Positions 22,721-34,790 of a stretch of DNA of 64,000 bases are shown piece after piece. The DNA is from Siphonodentalium dalli (Eukaryota; Mollusca; Scaphopoda; Gadilida; Siphonodentaliidae), in assembly GCA_032622095.1 (NCBI GenBank), contig CP136069.1:170184394-170248393 (forward strand), given 5' to 3'. The notes beneath the pieces are model-generated. The model worked only from the letters and a program-made list of their open reading frames with translations, had not been told where the DNA came from and searched no databases. Each line of letters begins with the position of its first letter. Positions within the stretch are counted from its first letter, which is position 1. The position numbers were made by a program, and so were the translations under genes.

Positions 22721-23287
22721 ACAAGACAGATAACTCTATATATCCCGTCTACGCTCACGCTTTACGAAGTCCAGCGCAATGAAATTTCACTATTGTTAAC
22801 CGGCTGTTGACTCATGGAAATGTCGGGCCTGCAAAACGCGTTATTTTTCAAACTAGCTGGCGACTTTGTGAATTTTGATAGGCGTAACACAGCTTATTGG
22901 ATAAGCATAGAAAAGCAGTGTAATTCGTCGAAATTAATGACAAGTGGTGCAAATTTCAACTTGATGCATAGTTTGTTGTGTTTATCTTTGTATACTTTCA
23001 CAAAATTGGCAGTTTGAACCATGTACCATGGCAAATATTAGCAATAGTTTTACCCGTATAGAACGATTAATGGGGATAGAACCGACTCGATCAGGAGAGA
23101 ACCCAAACAATAATCAAAATTCGCGGTTCTTGTCGTTGTTATGACTCGCACAATGAATTTTTCGTTATTAACACGCTCATTGGTGCCACAGATTGTTATG
23201 GGATCGAAAATAACTAATCGAATTATCACCTAGATGCCTCAAAATTGCGTTTTAACTGTCAAAAAGTCGTGAAAATGTATAATTTCG
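22721..23287. other. Non-coding gap
   Basis: No element or exon was recognised; the frame at 22814-23017 has no protein character. Confidence 0.35.
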
Positions 23288-23390
23288 ATCAGCAAGAACC
23301 GTCACAAATCAGGCAAGAACCATCACAAACCGGCGATAGAACGATTTCCGATGTAACAGTTCCTACACAGTGTATAATAGCTGTCCCATT
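23288..23390 (-). repeat. Inverted repeat, right copy (pairs with 19667-19775)
   Basis: It contains AGCAAGAACCGTCACAAATC, AGGCAAGAACCATCACAAAC, GATAGAACGATTTCCGATGT and AACAGTTCCTACACAGTGTA, the complement of the 19.7-kb block. It could be the right end of a ~3.7 kb element, or two copies inserted in opposite orientation. Confidence 0.8.
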
Positions 23391-24244
23391 CAGCGAACAG
23401 TCCGCTTCACGAGGTATACTTGAAATAGCGAATATCATCATTAAACTGGGAGATAAATACATTAATCTATTTAAGTAATCACTTTTGTTTCGATTAAGGT
23501 TATGCAATTAACTCATAAACTTAATCGAAACAAGAATTATCTCTTCTAATTTAATCCGTCATTTCACAAGAGAACCACCATAATTAGAAGGTATAAATAT
23601 AAAACAACCGTAAAACATTGAGATTATTGCCGTCGAAACCAAGTGGAACCATGTCAATCAAACATCCAATTATCAGTGATCAAGTGGTGTCATGCATTCG
23701 TCGCTTTTGGTTGGTTAGTGAACAGTGTACACGCACTGATCAACTGATTGCTCCACTGTGGCATCAGGTGTTCTAGAAATAGTTCGAAAGTACTGTAACA
23801 CGTATTGTTAGTTTATGAAACTACATTTATTTGCAAGCGTAAGCTCGATCGAGTCTTGTTGATTTTTCTAGGTATACTTATGCACATAAGTACTCATGGG
23901 TAATTAGCAGTAAATTTAATGGCAAAGCAGTACTAACTGAAGGATTTGTATGCAGCATCGGAATCCCCGTTTATATCGTTAAACGTATCGAATAGTTTTC
24001 ATGTACATTTTATGCAGGCGGTACAAAGGCGTGGTCTTATGGCACGGTGCTTCTATGAGTGCTGTTATTTCAGTAGCAGAAGTAATCAAGAAATTTGGGT
24101 TATCGAGAAATAACTTTTAATGGCAAAATATGTGACACCCAATCGTTTTATAGTATTCTGTGGATTGACAGCTTATGATTAAAGTATGTGAGGATATGCT
24201 CATTTTTTTAAACCATTGACACCTCCCAGATTGGGGATATCAGG
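23391..24244. other. Non-coding gap with a small palindrome
   Basis: TGTTTCGATTAAG (23487) and CTTAATCGAAACA (23520) form a 13-bp inverted pair. Nothing else was recognised. Confidence 0.4.
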
Positions 24245-24248
24245 TTAA

Positions 24249-24640
24249 CCCTTTACCCAACAAACCGGCCAAAACCGGCCAAATAAAGCTTCAACAGCCT
24301 AAAATATCTTCGGTCTGTCTCAATAGAACCATACAAATATGGATATCATTGGAATCGGCTCCTTCACCACATTGTGATAGTTACAGTTATGCCCTGTGCC
24401 AATGCATTCTCTTATATATGCGAGTCGACCATAGGTCGCCTCGCATATATAAGAGAATGCATTGGCCTAAAAAAAAACTTTTTTTAACACTTTTTACCAT
24501 TTTTTCTTACATTCTTTAACAATTTTATAATTTTTAATGTGTTAAGCCAATGCATTCTCTTATATATGCGAGGCGACCTATGGTCGACTCGCATATATAA
24601 GAGAATGCATTGGCACAGGGCCGTTCTGTTGGGTAAAGGG
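24249..24640 (+). mobile_element. TTAA-flanked double-hairpin MITE, copy 1
   Basis: TTAA lies at 24245-24248 and 24641-24644. The terminal inverted repeat is CCCTTTACCCAACA. The interior has two ~70-bp hairpins, each CCAATGCATTCTCTTATATA...TATATAAGAGAATGCATTGG with a GCGAGTCGACC / GGTCGCCTCGC loop flank. The second hairpin is the inverted copy of the first, so the single T/G mismatch is mirrored. Between them is a TTTTTACCA / CATTCTTTAACAATTTTATA spacer. The left subterminal has CCGGCCAAAACCGGCC. TTAA targets suggest piggyBac mobilisation; no transposase is encoded. Confidence 0.9.
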
Positions 24641-25829
24641 TTAATGGGGGTGATGTACCTGCACCTGTAATATGAGTAACTGAGTTTCCGACATTAGGGG
24701 TGCTATTCACCGGCTGGGTTTATAATATAGTCCAGGTAGTTTTACGAGGCGACGCTCAATGCGAAGCTATCGGTGGACATATCGTTGGGAAGACATCGCC
24801 GCGCGGTATAGGATTATCCAATCAAGGTGATTGGCGTCAATCATAGATTGACCACAGGTCACATAAACAGCATGCTGCGTGTAACAGTACACGTTTTGTT
24901 AATTTCAACAATGAGCAACCGAAGAAATGGACGTGGGGCAAAATCTACCACCTACGACAGTGCGGGGGTCTGCAAAAAAAGATTCTGTATATAGGGCCGG
25001 GGTGGGTGGGTGGTCCAGAGGCCGAAACAATCGTGTTTGTAATTGTTTTTCCAAAATAGGTTTTTTTTTCAAACAATTTACAAGTACTGGCCATATAATG
25101 TTGTGTGTAAGCATGTTAGTACCATGTTTGTCGGTATATGGTTATAGGCAGCAAGAGTGACTATTTCACAGGATCCCGTCCCACTTCACAGTGGACCACC
25201 GTAATAGCGTTCAGGAAACATTTGATCAACGGAAGAAATATTTAGTAACAAAATTAATATATTACCCAGTTGTATTACCCGAATAAAAGTAATAAAATAA
25301 AAAAAAACTGAATCACAAATACTACATGGTGAATACTCAATGATGATTAGATATCATTAACCTGATTGTTGCATAACATGAAATTGAAAAGGGTATCTCA
25401 TAAATTTCTAATGTCTGAAATACTGTCTTGTTCTGGCGTGCAATCAAATTCATTCCTTCTGGTTATTTCTCATCTTGAATGATTGCAAGTAATGTTAATT
25501 TGCAACACTTATCCAAATAAAACTGAATTGGTTATGGTGAATAACCGTTACTGTTTACTGTTCAGACAATCCCAACTGAAGGTGACGCTATTCTCATTGA
25601 ATTTCCGAACTTTGTCTTGAAGCTTAAATACTGTTCAACAAGACTAAACTAAAATACTAATTGTATACTGTTATCGCTTACAAATAGATGAACTGAAATA
25701 ATATGATGCATTCAGATGCTTTGAGAAATGACATTCTTCAATGTCTTCAAAGTTCAAACTAAAATCAAGAATCAAATCTGACTGAGACTATACTGCAGAC
25801 TCTAGTGCACAAATATACATACACATGGT

Positions 25830-26200
25830 TGAGTTATAATAATGCAAAATGTGTTTACGGATGGAATCAGGTGGTGGCTCTGGTATGCATCGACATGCGA
25901 AACCTGTAATATGCAGTAATATCTGCATACATCCTTCCCCTATCATTCAGGTCTGTCACCATACCAAACCACTTCAAAATTCGACAACTTATACATGTAT
26001 TGCAAAAACTTTGTACGGAGTGAATTTCATAAACAGGGCTCATGGATAACTCTGGTAGGCATTGGTGCTCACAACCCGTTATCATAATTATGCATATTCG
26101 TTCCCCATTTCTGGTCCGTCACCATGCCATAGAGCATCAAATTATGACAACCGACTCTTGAGTTATAATGCAAAATGTTTGTACGGACGTACGCACGGCT
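25830..26200 (+). repeat. ~165-bp imperfect tandem repeat inside the transposon
   Basis: TTATAATAATGCAAAATGTG (25834), ATTGCAAAAACTTTGTACGG (26000) and TTATAATGCAAAATGTTTGT (26164) mark units. They share TCTGTCACCAT/CCGTCACCAT, CTCTGGTA(T/G)GCAT and ATAT(C/T)(T/C)GCATA blocks. Non-coding. Confidence 0.55.
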
Positions 26201-26440
26201 CGAGACGTCAACTATATGCCCGCCGACTAATATCGGGGGGGGGGGGGGGGTATTATAACCATATTTATCACATAATTTGGCCATAAAAGCAGTTTCATAA
26301 TTATCGGTAATAGACACGTTTAATATCAGCGCGTGCGATGACGTCACGGCGTTCTTCAAATAACTTGCGATCGCTGTAGTTTATTATTGTTGTTTTCGAT
26401 GAATATTTCGCGTTGCTTCGGATTTATTTGATCATGTGAT

Positions 26441-26600
26441 AAAAGGTATCTCACACTCGTCCTATTTTATACGTAATTTATCAACCTCGTCCTCTAAATT
26501 CTATTTGAGCCTCGGTAAACCTCGGCTCAAATCGAATTTAGTGAACTCGGTTGATAAATTCCGTATAAAATAGAAACTCATGTGAGATCCTCTATATCTA
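26441..26600. repeat. Palindrome with ~75-bp imperfect arms
   Basis: TCCTATTTTATACG...TTATCAACC (26459-26488) pairs with GGTTGATAAATTCCGTATAA...AATAGA (26548-26573). Inside, TTGAGCCTCGG pairs with CCTCGGCTCAA. The outer GGTATCTCACA pairs with TGTGAGATCC. It is a hairpin element nested in the larger transposon. Confidence 0.7.
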
Positions 26601-27074
26601 TGTGGAAACCTAACCAAAACAATTCCCCTCCTCACCTCACCCCGGTGGATAAGACTAAAGAGTTCTTTGGTCATGCACAAGTAATTGTAGAACCCCTGAC
26701 CTGTTTACCACTATTTACACTGGCCAGTGTTCTCTGTCAGACAAAACACGCTCGATATATTAAGGCTATAATGCAGTCTAGGGCAATTTGTGACATACAG
26801 TGTACATACACAATGTTTTATTATTGTTGTTAGATACTGGAAACACCAGGAAACACAGTTTATTTTTCGTTTTTTTCTGACCTGTGCTTTACCGATTAAG
26901 CATGTTATTGCTTGAGTCTTAATTTTACACAGTTTGCACCAGAAAAGGATAGTGGAATGGGATTGAAAGGCAGTTAACACAGTTATTGAAGAACGGCTAA
27001 AAAACTCTGAAATTTTGATAAAAACATGAGAAAGGAGGTGAGTCCCCAACATTTGGAGGAACAAATTTGCACAA

Positions 27075-27338
27075 ATGGGGTGGTGGGTTCCTCGGGGTCG
27101 GAAAAAACCTTTTGGGCCATATATGTGCATCTTTTTTCCAGAAAACCCCCCCCACCCCATCACTGCCGACGAGCGTAAAACTTTTTTGGGATTTGTGGAG
27201 AGAAGAATCAAAATATTAAAGAACAAAGAAACCGGCACCATTCATCAGCGCCGGAAAAATGATGCATGGAAAGAAATGACTTTGGAAATGGCAGGGAAAT
27301 ATCCAAACAAAACCAAAACACAAACAAAATTCTTCTGA
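27075..27338 (+). pseudogene. Myb/SANT-like DNA-binding frame of the Harbinger-like element
   Basis: The frame has 87 codons. From about residue 27 it reads as a Myb/SANT-like domain (ADERKTFLGFVERRIKIL, then NKETGTIHQRRKNDAWKEMT): an N-terminal 'T..E+..L..+V..+..I+..K.T' helix, then 'K..AW.+.T' in the recognition helix. This pattern is known from NAIF1-like proteins and the Myb-like protein of Harbinger elements, which binds element ends and helps the nuclease enter the nucleus. The frame stops soon after the domain, without a C-terminal part, so it is likely a truncated remnant, or one exon of a spliced gene. Confidence 0.5.
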
Positions 27339-27712
27339 GACGTTATCTTCTTGGCTCTTCATTTCCACACTGTGCTTATTAAAAAACCTCATTAATGTCA
27401 TTGACACTCATTCTGTTGATATATAAACGCAAGCATAAGTCTCCACACAATTATACCCCAAAAAATGATAGCGTTATACATGCCGATTGTGGACGGTGAG
27501 TGTTCATGAATTAGTCGTAAGACGGCGTCAATTGACAGGTGACAAATCTGATAGATTGGATCAATCACACCACCGACAGCGTGTGTCGTTTGCGCTAAAG
27601 CAAAGATACCTTTGCGTTCAGCCGCTACCATATAAACTACCTGGTTTATAAAATAGTCTCACTTGGTGAATAGCACCCCTGTTGTACTATTTGTTCTTTG
27701 GTTCCATTCCAG

Positions 27713-27996
27713 AATGTCAGACATACGGACAATCATTCTACCCAATTGCAAACTTTGGGATAGAAAAAAATAACGCTGATGAGGGGAAGGATGCTAATGT
27801 CGAGCTGTGTCGCAGAAGGTGTGTCGAAGCTACAAGTTATGTGTGCCGATCATTTGAATATAACCCAGAACAGAGAACGTGCAAGACGGCTAAGGTCACG
27901 CGATTTGATGTCAGCTCTAGAATATACCACTCCTTCCCAGGCTGGTTTTACTACCACAGGAACTGTGCTTATCCTAGTGTTACAGATGGTGCTTAA
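27713..27996 (+). CDS. Terminal exon encoding a PAN/apple module
   Basis: A strong acceptor (TTCCATTCCAG, ending 27712) opens a phase-1 exon of 94 codons ending in TAA. The peptide starts ECQTYGQSF and has six cysteines: C near the N terminus, LCRRRC, YVCRSFEYNP, RTCKTAK and a final YYHRNC. That order and the CRSFEYNPEQRTC core are diagnostic of PAN/apple domains, which mediate protein or carbohydrate binding in secreted proteins. The exon begins 33 bp after the right end of the Harbinger-like element, and its stop codon lies inside the TTAA target of the next element, so both sides of the exon are transposon sequence. Upstream exons are not identified. Confidence 0.7.
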
Positions 27997-28377
27997 CCCT
28001 TTACCCAACAGAAGGGCCCTGTGCCAATGCATTCTCTTATATATGCGAGTCGACCATAGGTCGCCTCACATATATAAGAGAATGCATTGGCTTAACACAT
28101 TAAAAATTATAAAATTGTTAAAGAATGTAAGAAAAAATGTTAAAAGTGTTTTTTTTTAGGCCAATGCATTCTCTTATATATGCGAGGCGACCTATGGTCG
28201 ACTCGCATATATAAGAGAATGCATTGGCACAGGGCATAACTATAACCATCACAATTTGGTCAATGAGCCGGTTCCAATGATATCCATATTTGTGTGGTTC
28301 TATTGAGACAGACCGAAGATATTTTAGGCTGTTGAAGCTTTATTTGGCCGGTTTTGGCCGGTTTGTTGGGTAAAGGG
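27997..28377 (-). mobile_element. TTAA-flanked double-hairpin MITE, copy 2 (reverse)
   Basis: TTAA lies at 27993-27996 and 28378-28381. It has the same CCCTTTACCCAACA termini, the two inverted hairpins and the CCGGCC block, the last now at the right, so it is in the opposite orientation to copy 1. It is inserted exactly at the stop codon of the PAN exon. Confidence 0.9.
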
Positions 28378-28381
28378 TTAA

Positions 28382-29368
28382 CCTCCTCTGCTCTAAAGCG
28401 GATCGACTGGTTCCAGGACTGGAAACATCGCCGACGCTCTGTATTGACGGTCTTTATTATATTTCATGTAGGTGTGGCTATGTTACATGGCAATGTCGGC
28501 GTAACACACCAGTCACGGACCTAGTCAATACATCGCAGGCCTCAGTCACACGGATGAGCTTCATATAAGTAGCGTACAGACGACTGAATTACGTTGATAC
28601 TTTGCGTTGGCAACATCTGGTGCATGTTAAGCCGTTTAAATGAGTGCGTTGCGTTATAACGCAGAGCTTACGATTACAGCTGATAAGTTCGATATTGCAA
28701 TAAATACAATATTACATGAATAAATCAATATATATATGGTACTATATAATGGCGAACCTGTCAAATCGCAACAAATAAATCGGCAAATTTCTTCTTCGCT
28801 CCAGTCTCCAGCATAACTTATCGATTGAGAACGTCGCGACGCACGCGCTTAATTGGCACACAAGGTACTATTTTCGTTGGGGCATGCGTTGTGTTGACAA
28901 TGTAATATCTCCGTTGTGTGGATTAACGGATAAATCGTTTCGTTTTCGTGCGTAAATTCGCATACGTTTTACGCATACATATAAACGCATACGATAATAC
29001 GCTGGTATGTGTTCCAGCTTTTATTCCAGTTTTAACGCAACGCACAAACGCATCTGATTCGTCTAAGCTCTTTTTCGTCGTGGATATTCAGGGAATAGTG
29101 AGAGAAGTGGCTGATCATGGGTAGGGGAATATCTAACCGGACACCGCCGCTAAGGTTGGAACTTTTCAATGGGATGCCTATTTAGTCCAAAAATTGGACG
29201 AAATGTCGGAAATAGGCGACTTTTGATCTAAAATCAACCAGTTTCACACAAAAGACTGGTTGGACATTTAAACTACATGACCCATTTCAACCTACAATGT
29301 ATTGAATGGTTTGAATTTCCATCTGGTGGTATGTTGAACATTTGTTTGGCGTGAGACACCCCTAACCC

Positions 29369-29370
<2 letters not shown>
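28382..29370. other. Gap downstream of the PAN exon
   Basis: It could contain a 3' untranslated region. AATAAA hexamers occur near 28700 and 28721, both rather far from the stop and with the MITE between. No other gene was recognised. Confidence 0.3.

Positions 29371-29417
<47 letters not shown>
29371..29417. repeat. (AT)n microsatellite, ~23 units
   Basis: An uninterrupted AT dinucleotide run, expected to be length-polymorphic. Confidence 0.95.
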
Positions 29418-29420
<3 letters not shown>

Positions 29421-29696
29421 TAACAGGGTTATCCGGCGTTGCCCAGGGGTTATAGTGGTGTGGAACACCCCGTTTTGGGAAATATGGGAATAGTGAGAAT
29501 ACGTTTTGCTAAAAGTAGTTATTATCCCACGAATAAAAGGACTATTATAATCAGCATATCCGCCCGTATGGCCGTTCGTTGAACATCAGGGTTTTCTGGA
29601 TTATTAGATGAACATTATTACATGAATTATAATTCTATGGGATTTGGTATGTATGGCCGGTATTTAAGAACGCACGCGTCAACATCGAATTTGGTT

Positions 29697-30135
29697 AAGG
29701 TCCGATGATTTTTTACGGAGTTTTTTAAGCCTCTTTTTCGATTAAGAAAACCGCAGTTGTTGGGATTGTCCAGATGATCACTTGAGCAATATTTAACAGA
29801 AGTTTTTTTTACATTTGGTACCTAGATCACATTTGAGACACAGGTGCAAGTTATATTTTGGTCATAGCCTGCTGATTGTTGGCGGGGTAATTTTTCGGTT
29901 GCCTGGATGATAACTCGATCAATGATCAAAATAATTTCTTGATATCCGGTATGTGTTTAGATTTGAGGAGACAAATGTCAAGTTCGAATTTGGTGATGGC
30001 CTGTTGTTTTTTATCTGGATGATAATTTGAACAATGTTTAACAAATTTTCTCGATAGTTAGTAAATGGTTTACAAGTCAGAAAACACAGGTCAAGTTCGA
30101 ATTTGGTCACGGTCCAATGATTTTGACAGAGTTAT
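29697..30135 (+). repeat. ~125-bp diverged tandem repeat, 3-4 units
   Basis: Units share AAGTTCGAATTTGGT, GGTCC(G/A)ATGATTTT, (T/C)CTGGATGATAA, CAATGTTTAAC and GACACAGGT / AAACACAGGTC. The blocks repeat near 29700, 29830, 29965 and 30085. Non-coding. Confidence 0.6.
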
Positions 30136-31429
30136 TGGTATTTGACCGACTTCGAAATTATAATTTTTGTGTTTCTAAATGATAACGTGATCAAACTTGA
30201 ATCTCTTGACAATTGAGAACACACGGGTCATCGGCAAGTTGGAATCAATTTGTTATCAGAATTTAACTTCTTTGTCATTAAACGAAGCCAAAGGCAACAA
30301 AGCCACCCTTTTAAGCGGACGTGAGATCAGCGACCTTTTTATTGTCATAAATGGCATACCAACATGGGCAACACACAACACCATTCCTATACGTGCAGTG
30401 GCAAATTGGCAGATCACTCAACGTCATTCCCATACATAGGTTATAAGCAGTGGCTCTCCTTGTCGGAATGTTTGCCATTTCGACGCATGGGTGCTGACAT
30501 GTTCTATGTCCATTTTTGCGCGAAAATTATATATTGGTACCATCAGAATCAGGAGCGCATCCCGCGTCAATTAATGTAATCATAGTAAACACCGGACTAT
30601 TCAAATTCAAATAAGAAACCGTTCATAATCGTGTCATCTCCACAAATGACAATTTAATTAATGCTAAAGTGGTATGTGCCCTTGGTCAATTAAATTCCGC
30701 TGATGTGACCATGTAATTATGGTTGAACCAATGGCGACATTGGAAATTCGCTGTTGATTTGAAATGAGTAGTTTGCGATGAAATGTAATTTTTCTCCTTC
30801 TTATATATACACATGTTGATGTTTGAATTGCTCCCGTTTAAATTTATCGTGGACATTGTATCTCCAAATGCCTATGTATTAACATAAAATAAAACGCATT
30901 TTCAGCAGATACAGTGATAAACATTAGAAGCCAATTATTCGACATGTACATGTATGTATCCTGAATGGTGGATGCATTATAAAAAATAAACCTTTTCAAG
31001 GTCCCGTGGGCGAGAGATAATTTGTTCCTCAGCGTTTGGGGACAATCTTACCTCACAGAGGGCTTTGTTATCAGATTCAGATAAACATGTTGTTGGATTA
31101 GTTGTGCCCAAGTATACTCTCATTCACAGGACGTGGTCTCTTCGTTGCTTGGTGGTTGTGTGGATGTAGCGTCACACTTGGATATTGCATCAGTACTGAC
31201 CTCCTAGTCTAACCCAACATACATTCATGGTCATGCAATTCCTAACTGTATAACCACAAAGCATGGGACACGTTACAAAAAGTGGCTGAGAAATAAGGAA
31301 GCGAATTTTCGGGGTTGGGACCTCTTACCATATTTAAAGTATTGAATACACCACGAGCTGATGAGATGTGTTCTAAATATTAACTGATGTTGTGTACACA
31401 TGGCAGTGCAATCAGGAGATAGACACTTT
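30136..31429. other. Gap, no supported gene
   Basis: Open frames at 30197-30439 and 30364-30579 lack splice context and recognisable motifs. The flanking DNA is AT-rich and looks unique. Confidence 0.3.
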
Positions 31430-31941
31430 TAATCGATATGGAATCATCTGATTCAGCAAGAGAAACTTTTTACAGAAATATTAGAACCACCCCTTGTATT
31501 AGCCGGTATTTGCTTCAGCTGCCAGATCATCTGATCCCCTATATGGTGAAAATTAGAACAGCCAACCACCGACTCCCCGTAGAAAAAGGGCGGTGGCGAA
31601 ACAGTAATCCTTGTAATACATGTGAACAGTGCGGTAACGGGATAGGAGACGAGTATCACATCCTACTGATATGTGATGAATTTAGAGATATCCGTGAACA
31701 GTACATTCCAAAATACTATTGGCTATCTCCAACGCGAGAACAGTTGTATGGCTTGATATCTATAGCTAATATATCGCTCCTGAAAAGGGTGATTTTACTT
31801 CTAAAATTAGCCTTCAGAAAATTGAGGTAATAACTTACAACTACACTGGTGATCTGGCATTGACAGCATATAGTGTATATATGTTTGTGTATGTTCCACC
31901 TTAAATGGTGGCTTTACGCATTAAAAAATTCAATTCAATGT
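31430..31941 (+). mobile_element. 5'-truncated CR1-like LINE, 3' end
   Basis: The C terminus of a LINE ORF2 (31438-31830) is followed by ~110 bp of 3' sequence ending in ATTCAATTCAATG, a short tandem repeat like the 3' termini of CR1-group elements. Severe 5' truncation is the usual outcome of target-primed reverse transcription. Confidence 0.7.
31438..31830 (+). pseudogene. C-terminal fragment of a CR1-like reverse transcriptase protein
   Basis: The frame has 130 codons. It contains YLLQLPDHLIPYMVKIRTAN, HRLPVEKGRW and a zinc-ligand cluster PCNTCEQCG...DEYHILLICDEF. This is the conserved tail module after the reverse transcriptase domain in metazoan CR1/L2-type proteins ('RT.NH.LP.E.GRW', then C..C and DE.H....C). 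The reverse transcriptase and endonuclease are missing. The ATG is simply the first in the residual frame, not a true start. Confidence 0.75.
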
Positions 31942-34790
31942 ATGGGTTCGTTCTCGGCGGGCTGTGGCACTTTACAAAAAGGGAATTGCTCTTCAGTCCT
32001 GGGTCTACTCAAAACAAATATGGTGGGGTCCTAAAAACAGTGAACTGAACATTCGTCTTTCTCATTTGTTATCAACATTTAGTAAAGTGTCGCAGGCTGT
32101 CGTGAACCAACCCATCCATATATATATTGTATATTTCTTGGTGGAATTACCATTTCCACACACCCTCAGTTAATATTGAGGGCACATCCCTTTGTTCCTT
32201 AAGTTATGACAAATTATTGATATTATTGCCCTTTGTCTACAACTGCACAAGACATATCATGTGATTACTCAAACCCTTCAAACTGATGTCACTGCACCCA
32301 TTTGAAGAAAGTATCATAAAAACATTATTATCAAAACATTCGGCTGTGCCCTTTCGTAAAACACGACATTTGAACTGAGAAAAATTGTAAACTAACAGCC
32401 TCCATTCGCCCCGAACAAATCATCGATAAGCAAACGAGGCAAAATTGAAACAAAATTATCGAAATACTTGCGTCGAACAAGATTGAGCGTTGTGATCGAC
32501 AGCAGAGTACTTAACATCACTTTAGTATTCATGCCAAATGTGTGCTTCCTATCAGAACCATTCTTTGTATACAGCTTAGTTAACCCTTTCGGTGCCAAGT
32601 CCGATTTTTGTATCAACCCATATTTCCTTGATCATTTTTCAAATTTATTGATTATAATAATGTGATACATCATACATTGATGGAAAGAGCTCTAAGAGAC
32701 GAGTATCAAGCATTTTCATTCAGTTTGTGATGAGTGCCAGGCATACACTTTAATAGTGCCATGCACATACTTTCGGCAACTGTGCCATTAATATACGTTT
32801 ATGTATATCTCTAGATAGTATTGCCGTTTGTCCACCAATCCATATAATGTTGATAGCATATCCATTCAGCTCAGGGCCTGCTATAAAAATTAAACATGGA
32901 TGTGTCTACAAGGCAAAACAGAATGAATATAAATTTTTGCACTTCGTATAGTATTGCCTTTTGTACATGTTATTTAACATTATTTGCACCGCCCTTCAGT
33001 TTGTGTTTGCTCAATACTTTAAACAGGATATGAGGTCCATAAACAATCGACAAATCGCCTTTCAAGTTTTCTAGCTGTTTTTGTAAAGTGCCCTATTGGC
33101 ATTCTGGAACAAACCCATCCATACAAATTGTATATTATTTCATGATAGTAATGGCTGTTGTCCACTTCCTCGTTTAATATTGCGAGTATATACCGTCAGT
33201 CCGTGGCGTGTTCAAGAATTTAAATGGGGCACGGGTTCCAAAATAATCACAAAAATATAACCCTTCCATTAGAATTACTTTATAACAAAACACAATTATA
33301 GCAGTGTGTTCTCTTTACTGAATTATTCGTGCTCGAACGTTCCTTGTCCATGTCGAATTAAGCATGAACAAACCAGGGTTTTCTGGTAATATAATAGCCT
33401 ATCCCCGATAAGGGTGTTTCTGTTAATAAAATATTCTATCTCCGAACATAAATTAGGGAATTTTCCCAAAACCTCAGTTTTCATTCAAATTGCCACCAGT
33501 TTTTGTCAATAAAACATATTCAGGTTGCAATTCGTTATACCTCACATGCCCTTAAATATAATTGGATTGCCGGATATGACAACCGGTGACCGAACTCATC
33601 CAACTCGATTTCCCACAAAGTTTTGGGAGATATAACATTTCAGAACCCACGCGTTGATTTGATTATCGTGATTAATTCGTCCCGAGTTGAGAAGTAAATG
33701 TTTGAAATTGCGCGTACTTCAGACGCTGTACACATTGCACATGTGACATGTTTCACATGGTAATAGTAGATTATTGTCACATTCTTCTATACTGAACAAA
33801 GCCTGGGCAATTACTCAGCAAGGTGATTAACATGTACTATGTCATTAAATTACAAAATACATGTAGTTGATATGGTTTTGTATTGAACATTTCGTTTTGT
33901 ATCCATTGAGGTCACAACCGCATCTCTAAACTCAGATGGTGCCTCTTTTATCATTTTAACCCACAAGTTTATATTCCTCGTATCGTGGAGGATGCCGATA
34001 TATATTCTCGATTTTGGTGACCCTCTCCCTGCTCACTCCTGACCCCAAACCGGCAACTATTTCAACTATTTTTATACCACGCCATTATATTCCTCATACC
34101 ATGGCGATAATTATATATATACACATTTGGTGGAGATCACCGTTGCCCCTTTCCCCTTTTCTGTCCCTGACTCTAACAGCGTCACGTTAGACATGTTTCA
34201 CCTGAACCATTAGCTTCCTCGTAAATAACTACTCCTGTTTGACACCTTTGATGCCATCTGCATGGGAGGTCCCCCTGTTAATTTAAATAGAACACAGACA
34301 GACAGCCAGCCATTCGTAAATATAGATATAGATATACGGTCGCTGGCTGTATGTTCTTGGTTTCCCATCAGTCATGGGCGTAGCCAGTATTTCTCTAAGC
34401 GGGTTCGTCAGTTGATGTCAACGAAATAATTGATGCGGGGAGCGCAGTGGGTGGGGCGATATCGGCGGAGCAAATCACGTGACCAGGTGACGGACGCAAC
34501 TCACGACAAAACGTTCAGACTTCTTGGTGACGAACATTATGAATCATTAACTTTCATTTCTCTCACATAATCTACAATCGCGTTTCGGAGACATATGCGG
34601 ATAATATATGTAAGTATCGACTAAGTGGATTAACGCCAATATTTAAGTTCTGTGCGCCTACATGTTCCACAGACAATAGACCATTGTGCTTCCCATGTTG
34701 GGTTCGTCCGAATTGTAAAGAACCCTAGATAGATACGCCCATGCCAAGCGTAACACACACGTTGTGATTTTTAATATACATTCCCAGTAA
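31942..34790. other. Long gap with faint diverged repeats, no gene
   Basis: Weak repeats of ATTGCC(C/G)TTTGTCCAC-like blocks, each near a CCATCCATATA-like block, occur at about 32100-32250, 32810-32890 and 33110-33200. A ~105-bp diverged duplication (ATATTCCTCGTATCGTGG, and TATTCCTCATACCATGG) lies at 33960-34190. No coding exon was recognised. Confidence 0.35.

Larger units (their letters stand above)
24697..27679 (+). mobile_element. Harbinger-like DNA transposon (~3 kb), decayed
   Basis: The ends are inverted: GGGGTGCTATTCACC (24697) and GGTGAATAGCACCCC (27665-27679), followed inward by matching blocks (TTTATAATATAGTC / the complement of AAAATAGTCTCACTT, and CCAGGTAGTTT / the complement of AAACTACCTGG). 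It carries a Myb/SANT-like frame at 27075-27338, which is typical of the second protein of PIF/Harbinger elements. A TTA precedes the left end but the right side reads TGT, so the expected 3-bp duplication is not intact. Shorter relatives are at 58535-59042 and 59255-59505. No DDE nuclease frame was recognised. Confidence 0.65.

Noticed and set aside
26711-27241. 176-codon minus-strand frame in the Harbinger-like element
   Set aside because: It is largely antisense to the Myb/SANT-like frame and A/T-rich flank. Its composition is not protein-like and no DDE residues are arranged as in a transposase.
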